Positions 60,334 to 64,000 of a stretch of 64,000 nt of DNA are shown here, one piece after another. The stretch covers positions 1 through 64,000 of the forward strand of contig NZ_CAJUHF010000012.1 in the NCBI RefSeq assembly GCF_910585845.1, in the 5' to 3' direction. Every line of letters begins with the position of its first letter. Positions within the stretch are counted from its first letter, which is position 1. The position numbers and the translations under genes were made by a program. This stretch comes from an uncultured Bacteroides sp. (GTDB taxonomy: Bacteria; Bacteroidota; Bacteroidia; Bacteroidales; Bacteroidaceae). Below the pieces are notes generated by a model. That model was not told the origin of the DNA. It saw nothing but the letters and a program-made list of their open reading frames with translations, and ran no database searches.

Positions 60334-61191
60334 ATGGCAGACCGGAAAACTCGTAAAACTCCTCCTCATCGTAAATCTGCTCCTTCCCGCTCTGCGGCAC
60401 ACCGTGGTAAAAAGAAGGGTAAAGGAGGTGTTATGCCTGTATGGTTGCGTACTATAATTTCAGTTTGCATCGTAGTCGTATTTTCCGCCTTTTTTTATTG
60501 GTTTTTTGTCCGTCCGTATGCCTATCGCTGGAAGCCCTGTGAGGGGCGGAAAGGGTATGGGGTTTGTATGCCTTTCGGTTATAATGTGCATGGCATTGAT
60601 ATTTCCCATCATCAAGGCAGCGTGGATTGGATGCAATTGATTTCGCATAAGACATCCGATTTTCCCTTACATTTCGTTTTTATGAAGGCTACCGAAGGGG
60701 GTGATCATAGTGATGATGCTTTTCCTTTCAACTTCGATCAGGCGCGCCGTTACGGTTTCATCCGTGGTGCTTATCACTTCTTTTCTCCTAAAACGGATCC
60801 CAATAAACAGGCTGATTTTTTTATTCGGACTGTTCAACTGACAGCAGGTGATCTGCCTCCTGTACTGGATGTGGAAAATATAGGTAAAAGTACTCCTGAA
60901 GATTTAAAAGTTGCTGTTAAGACTTGGCTCGATCGTATAGAGGAACACTATGGCGTGAAGCCGATTTTATATACTTCCTATAAGTTTAAGACCCGTTATC
61001 TCAACGATTCGATATTCAATGCTTATCCTTATTGGATTGCGCACTACTACGTAGATTCTGTGAAGTACGAAGGTGCCTGGCGTTTTTGGCAGCATACAGA
61101 TGCAGGACGCGTTACCGGTATTAACGAGGAGGTTGACTTGAATGTATTCAATGGTACATTGGATGAACTTCTTGGAATGACATTGCGCTAA
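60334..61191 (+). CDS. Glycoside hydrolase family 25 (lysozyme-type) membrane-anchored protein
   Basis: It would cleave the beta-1,4 bond between MurNAc and GlcNAc in peptidoglycan. The 285-aa protein has a strongly basic cytosolic start (ADRKTRKTPPHRKSAPSRS), one membrane helix (IISVCIVVVFSAFFYWFF) and a periplasmic GH25 domain. Domain motifs are HGIDISHHQGSVDWMQL near 90, FVFMKATEGGDHSDDAF near 120, GAYHFFSP near 150, PPVLDVEN near 185 with the catalytic acidic pair, and WIAHYYVD near 235. The ATG at 60334 is chosen because the upstream GTG lies in a terminator. A basic tail before one helix suggests a type II anchor. Confidence 0.92.
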   Translation: MADRKTRKTPPHRKSAPSRSAAHRGKKKGKGGVMPVWLRTIISVCIVVVFSAFFYWFFVRPYAYRWKPCEGRKGYGVCMPFGYNVHGIDISHHQGSVDWMQLISHKTSDFPLHFVFMKATEGGDHSDDAFPFNFDQARRYGFIRGAYHFFSPKTDPNKQADFFIRTVQLTAGDLPPVLDVENIGKSTPEDLKVAVKTWLDRIEEHYGVKPILYTSYKFKTRYLNDSIFNAYPYWIAHYYVDSVKYEGAWRFWQHTDAGRVTGINEEVDLNVFNGTLDELLGMTLR

Positions 61192-61247
61192 GACAAAAAT
61201 AGGCTTAGCGCAAATCGCTCTTCTTTCTGCTTTACCTTCAATCCATC

Positions 61248-61382
61248 CTATACTTGTCGTATGGATAGCTGAAGTATATCTTCCGAGTTGTGTATTCCCC
61301 GAAAAATAGTTTTTCCGTGATAGACGTAGTCTTTTCCTTGTCCTAAGTCGAAATATACGATGAAAGTAATCAAGTTTAACAT
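61248..61382 (-). CDS. Small ORF of 44 codons, uncertain
   Basis: Between the lysozyme gene and prmA the minus strand holds an open frame starting MLNLITFIVYFDLGQGKDYV and ending SEDILQLSIRQV. It lies 24 bp after the prmA stop on the same strand. The residue pattern is protein-like (hydrophobic strand, Gly-Gln-Gly-Lys turn), but I recognise no family. It may be a small protein made with prmA or the remnant of a longer gene. Confidence 0.3.
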   Translation of the reverse strand: MLNLITFIVYFDLGQGKDYVYHGKTIFRGIHNSEDILQLSIRQV

Positions 61383-61406
61383 TTTAATGCAGGATGTGGG
61401 CTGTCT

Positions 61407-62249
61407 TTAAAGCCTGAACTTCACTGCGGCCCATCTGTTCTTCTCTTGATGATGCACGAATTGCAAACCGTTGCGTTCGGCTTCGGCCTGGATCATAGGA
61501 ATGTCATCTACGTAGAAACCACTCATGAAGAGCTCTGCTCCAGGCTGCATACAACGTACATACTGTTTCATGTCGTTCAGCAGGATATTCCGGTTGATGT
61601 TGGCAATGATTACATCGAATGGTCCTTGTCCTTCCAGTGAAGAAGCATCTCCTTGAAATACGGAAATGTTGTCTACATGGTTCAGCTCGATGTTTTCCAA
61701 CGAATTACGTACACACCATTCATCAATGTCAATAGCGGTGCAAGGTGTCGCACCACGCATGCGGGCAAGAATGGCAAGGATGGAAGTGCCGCATCCCATG
61801 TCGAGTAATGATTTACCTTTGAGGTTACTTTCCAACAATTCGGCAATAATGAGGCTGGTAGTTTCATGATGCCCCGTTCCAAAGGCCATTTGCGGATTGA
61901 TGACAATGTCATATTCTGCTTGGGGAACATCATGGTGGAAAGTACTATGAATGACACAGCGATCTCCAATCACGATCGGCTGGAAAAAATTCTTTTCCCA
62001 TTCCTCATTCCAGTCTTTGTCTTCAGCCTCTGCAAAAGTGTATTCGATCTTCGTGTCAGGCAGAGGAAACTCTTCAATGCTTGCCTTGACGGTGGTTTCG
62101 TTATACAAATCTTTCTGTATGTAGGCAGCAATACCATCTTCTTGTTCAACAAAACTTTCAAAGCCGGCATCACCCAATACGGCGGCAAGAATATCATTTG
62201 CCGTTTCTGTGCAGGGAGAGGTGCGGAATCTAAATTCTAAATATTTCAT
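61407..62249 (-). CDS. prmA: Ribosomal protein L11 methyltransferase
   Basis: PrmA trimethylates ribosomal protein L11 using S-adenosylmethionine. The 280-aa protein has an N-terminal L11-binding domain of about 85 residues (KYLEFRFRTSPCTETANDIL) and a class I methyltransferase domain: GTGHHETTSLIIAELLE near 121, the AdoMet loop LLDMGCGTSILAILARMRGA near 142, AIDIDEWCVRNSLENI, and VIIANINRNILLNDMKQYV near 212, containing the NIN post-I motif expected for PrmA. It has a clear -7 element 80 bp upstream and is divergent from the Ser/Arg-rich secreted protein gene. Confidence 0.95.
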   Translation of the reverse strand: MKYLEFRFRTSPCTETANDILAAVLGDAGFESFVEQEDGIAAYIQKDLYNETTVKASIEEFPLPDTKIEYTFAEAEDKDWNEEWEKNFFQPIVIGDRCVIHSTFHHDVPQAEYDIVINPQMAFGTGHHETTSLIIAELLESNLKGKSLLDMGCGTSILAILARMRGATPCTAIDIDEWCVRNSLENIELNHVDNISVFQGDASSLEGQGPFDVIIANINRNILLNDMKQYVRCMQPGAELFMSGFYVDDIPMIQAEAERNGLQFVHHQEKNRWAAVKFRL

Positions 62250-62330
62250 CGGAATATAATATTATTGTTAAATACAAAGAACTTTTTCGTTTGATGAATC
62301 GGATCCTTTGTATATTTGTTTAGCATTGCG

Positions 62331-62338
62331 CAAAGATA
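62331..62338 (-). promoter_or_regulatory. -7 element for prmA
   Basis: TATCTTTG followed by CGC on the minus strand matches the consensus exactly, about 80 bp before the prmA start codon. A second perfect TATCTTTG for the divergent gene lies 66 bp away on the other strand. Confidence 0.6.
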
Positions 62339-62403
62339 GTGTATTTAGGGAATACCCTATAATAATTTCGGGAAATTCTTCTAAGAAGGAAAAATCCCCT
62401 TGC

Positions 62404-62411
62404 TATCTTTG
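62404..62411 (+). promoter_or_regulatory. -7 element for the Ser/Arg-rich secreted protein gene
   Basis: TATCTTTG on the + strand is a perfect TAnnTTTG, 50 bp before the start codon at 62462. No clear TTTG lies 19-21 bp upstream. Confidence 0.6.
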
Positions 62412-62461
62412 TGGTGTGATAAAAATAGATTAGTATAAAACCTGAATAAATACACCTAATA

Positions 62462-63829
62462 ATGAAAAAGATTGTTTTTTTATCTCTTTTTGCCCTGTGC
62501 CTTCCTTGGATGGTTACAGCGCAGAACATAGACGATGATCTCTATTATGTTCCTTCCAAGAACAAGAAGGAAAAAAAGCAGGAGAAGAAGTCCGTAACTG
62601 CTACTCCGGCTGAAGAGATTGTAGTGAGATCAAATGCGCCGACTACAGTCTACACCTCGTCAGGAAATACCACTGTTGTAGTACAGGACCGTAAAGGCAA
62701 CACACGCGATGTAGATGAATATAACCGTCGCTACAGTGCGCGTGAGAATGATTTTGTTATGGAAGACGATACTTTGTTTATCCGAGAAAAGGCGGTGCCC
62801 GATACCGAAGGCGAATGGGTGAACGGTTTCAACGGTTCGGACGATGATTACGAGTATGCGATGCGTATCGTGCGATTCCGCAATCCACGCTATGCCATAA
62901 GTATCAGTAGTCCTTATTATTGGGATGTTGTCTACGGACTGAATTCATGGGACTGGAACATTTACACTGACGGATTATATGCGTATGCTTTCCCCACTTT
63001 CTCCAATTGTTTGTGGTGGGATTGGCGTTATAATTCCTACGGTTGGGGATGGGGATATCCTTATTATGGTTGGGGCGGCTTCTATGGTGGCTGGAGTTGG
63101 GGATGGGGACATCATCATCACCATCATCATTACTATGCGGGAGGCTGGTATCCCGGACATTATTGGGGTAATAATCACTGGGGGGGAAGTCGTGTATATA
63201 CCGACCGACGTTCGTATGGTGACCGCATATCTTCTGGCAATCGCATAGCAGGAACAACATCCGGTTCCCGACGTTCTTCTGGGACTATAGGCAATTCTCA
63301 AGTGCGGCGTAGTTCAGGAACTACGAGTGGAGAAACCAGAAGAAGTTCCGCCACAAGTTCAACCCGCCGTGTGGTAGGCACTCGTTCTTCGTCAGAGCGT
63401 CCGGGAATGAGTACGCGAACAGATGCGGCTTCGTCACGCCGTTCTACCTATACCCGTCCAAGCAGTACCCGTAGCAGTTCTTCATACAACAGTAGTGTGG
63501 AAAGCGTACGTAGTGGCAGCAATCGTGGAAGCAGTACGGTGCGCTCTTCCGGAACGACGACTCGTAGCAGCAGTACCCGTAGTGCTTCGACATACAACCG
63601 TGGCAGTTCGTCCGCCCCACGTAGTTACGATAGTGGTACGAGTACCCGTTCCAGCAGCCGTTCTTATGATTATAACCGTTCTTCCAGTAACTCTCGTTCT
63701 TCCAGTAGCAGCTATTCTTCCGGCAGCAGTTCACGCTCCGGCAGCTATTCTTCTGGTGGTAGTAGTTATTCTCGCTCAAGTAGTGGCGGAGGCGGTTCTT
63801 CCAGCAGAAGCAGTGGCGGAAGAAGATAA
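62462..63829 (+). CDS. Secreted low-complexity protein, His-tract and Ser/Arg-rich tail
   Basis: The 455-aa protein has a signal peptide (KKIVFLSLFALCLPWMVTAQ) with cleavage after TAQ. Residues 21-180 contain a basic stretch (KNKKEKKQEKKS) and a more ordered acidic part (GFNGSDDDYEYAMRIVRFRN). Residues about 160-245 are rich in Trp, Tyr and Gly and include a natural run of seven histidines (WGHHHHHHHYYAGG). From about 255 to the end it is almost only Ser, Arg, Thr and Gly. Such tails are disordered and positively charged and could bind DNA, LPS or peptidoglycan; the His tract could bind metal. I know no assigned function. It may be transcribed with the barrel protein gene that follows. Confidence 0.75.
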   Translation: MKKIVFLSLFALCLPWMVTAQNIDDDLYYVPSKNKKEKKQEKKSVTATPAEEIVVRSNAPTTVYTSSGNTTVVVQDRKGNTRDVDEYNRRYSARENDFVMEDDTLFIREKAVPDTEGEWVNGFNGSDDDYEYAMRIVRFRNPRYAISISSPYYWDVVYGLNSWDWNIYTDGLYAYAFPTFSNCLWWDWRYNSYGWGWGYPYYGWGGFYGGWSWGWGHHHHHHHYYAGGWYPGHYWGNNHWGGSRVYTDRRSYGDRISSGNRIAGTTSGSRRSSGTIGNSQVRRSSGTTSGETRRSSATSSTRRVVGTRSSSERPGMSTRTDAASSRRSTYTRPSSTRSSSSYNSSVESVRSGSNRGSSTVRSSGTTTRSSSTRSASTYNRGSSSAPRSYDSGTSTRSSSRSYDYNRSSSNSRSSSSSYSSGSSSRSGSYSSGGSSYSRSSSGGGGSSSRSSGGRR

Positions 63830-63877
63830 ATATTAGGCATGAAAGTGTAGTAATTTTGAATCAAAAGGATATTGATT

Positions 63878-64000
63878 ATGAATAGAAAAATGATTTTGGC
63901 CATTTTTTCCTTACTTGTTTCGGCAGGGATGAATGCGCAGACTATATATGATGTCACAAAGATGACAGAAAAGGACTTGAATGGAACGGCCCGCTTTGTT
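63878..64000 (+). CDS. 5' end of an outer-membrane protein gene (OmpP1/FadL-like), cut by the window
   Basis: The first 41 codons are present: signal peptide MNRKMILAIFSLLVSAGMNA cleaved after AQ, then TIYDVTKMTEKDLNGTARFV. In Bacteroides the phrase DLNGTARFV typically leads into VGMGGAMGALGGD, the start of the outer-membrane barrel proteins often annotated as hemin receptor or OmpP1/FadL-type. It begins 48 bp after the Ser/Arg-rich gene in the same direction. The rest lies outside the window. Confidence 0.7.
   Translation, partial: MNRKMILAIFSLLVSAGMNAQTIYDVTKMTEKDLNGTARFV

Noticed and set aside
1..64000. tRNA, rRNA or known riboswitch genes
   Set aside because: I looked for tRNA cloverleaf ends, rRNA-like stretches and common riboswitch cores in the gaps and saw none; a covariance-model scan (tRNAscan-SE, Infernal/Rfam) would settle it.

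Overview
The window is Bacteroides-type DNA (genus level; the species cannot be fixed from sequence alone). The evidence is a UpxY/UpxZ-led capsule locus, promoters of the Bacteroides form (TTTG, about 20 nt, TAnnTTTG), a subclass A2 beta-lactamase, HU-HIG-type and PorT-like barrel proteins, and a PPi-dependent phosphofructokinase. Two compositions alternate: AT-rich accessory DNA at 1-22.6 kb, and more GC-rich core DNA from 22.6 kb to the end.

Region 1 (1-22.4 kb) is a capsular polysaccharide locus on the + strand. It opens with a site resembling the inverted repeats of invertible capsule promoters. Next come the antiterminator upxY, the cross-locus inhibitor upxZ, a patch of gene remnants, and a two-gene module that looks like phage defence (an unrecognised 332-aa protein plus a PutAbiC-like membrane protein). 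The sugar genes follow: wecB, O-acetyltransferase, Wzx, a GT2, a TagD-like cytidylyltransferase fused to a Gfo/Idh/MocA oxidoreductase, an SDR, LicD, Wzy, three further glycosyltransferases, an FrhB-like iron-sulfur protein paired with a pyruvyltransferase, and finally a WcfS-like initiating transferase with a WcfR-like aminotransferase. An intact 1,158-bp IS1595-family element (25-bp perfect ends, 8-bp target duplication) sits between licD and wzy. A strong hairpin terminator closes the locus at 22.4 kb.

Region 2 (22.4-32 kb) holds an Rpn-family nuclease with a 12-unit Gly-Gln repeat tail, a sigma factor / membrane protein / metallophosphoesterase operon, a divergent set of surface proteins (one lipoprotein and two related barrels), and a minus-strand operon of polyprenol-P-mannose synthase-like GT2, dihydroorotase and a stand-alone MetH activation domain. 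Region 3 (32-42.6 kb) has mfd, a deletion scar joining a broken TfoX gene to the tail of an outer-membrane barrel gene, DJ-1/PfpI, DUF3795, a zinc-ribbon protein, an HU-like protein, HxlR, a class A beta-lactamase and a YgiQ radical SAM protein. Region 4 (42.6-64 kb) has an amidase/golvesin-type secreted protein, a NagB-fold/LmbE fusion whose NagB catalytic residues are lost, a nitrilase / alpha-2-macroglobulin / PBP1C operon, an acyltransferase, PPi-PFK, a GH25 lysozyme, prmA, a Ser/Arg-rich secreted protein and the start of an outer-membrane protein gene.

A recurring oddity outside the capsule locus is short tandem arrays in intergenic DNA whose period equals one or two helical turns (11, 21 or 22 bp). 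I found six, with unrelated core sequences except that two share the core TATGGAG. I saw no tRNA, rRNA or CRISPR array.
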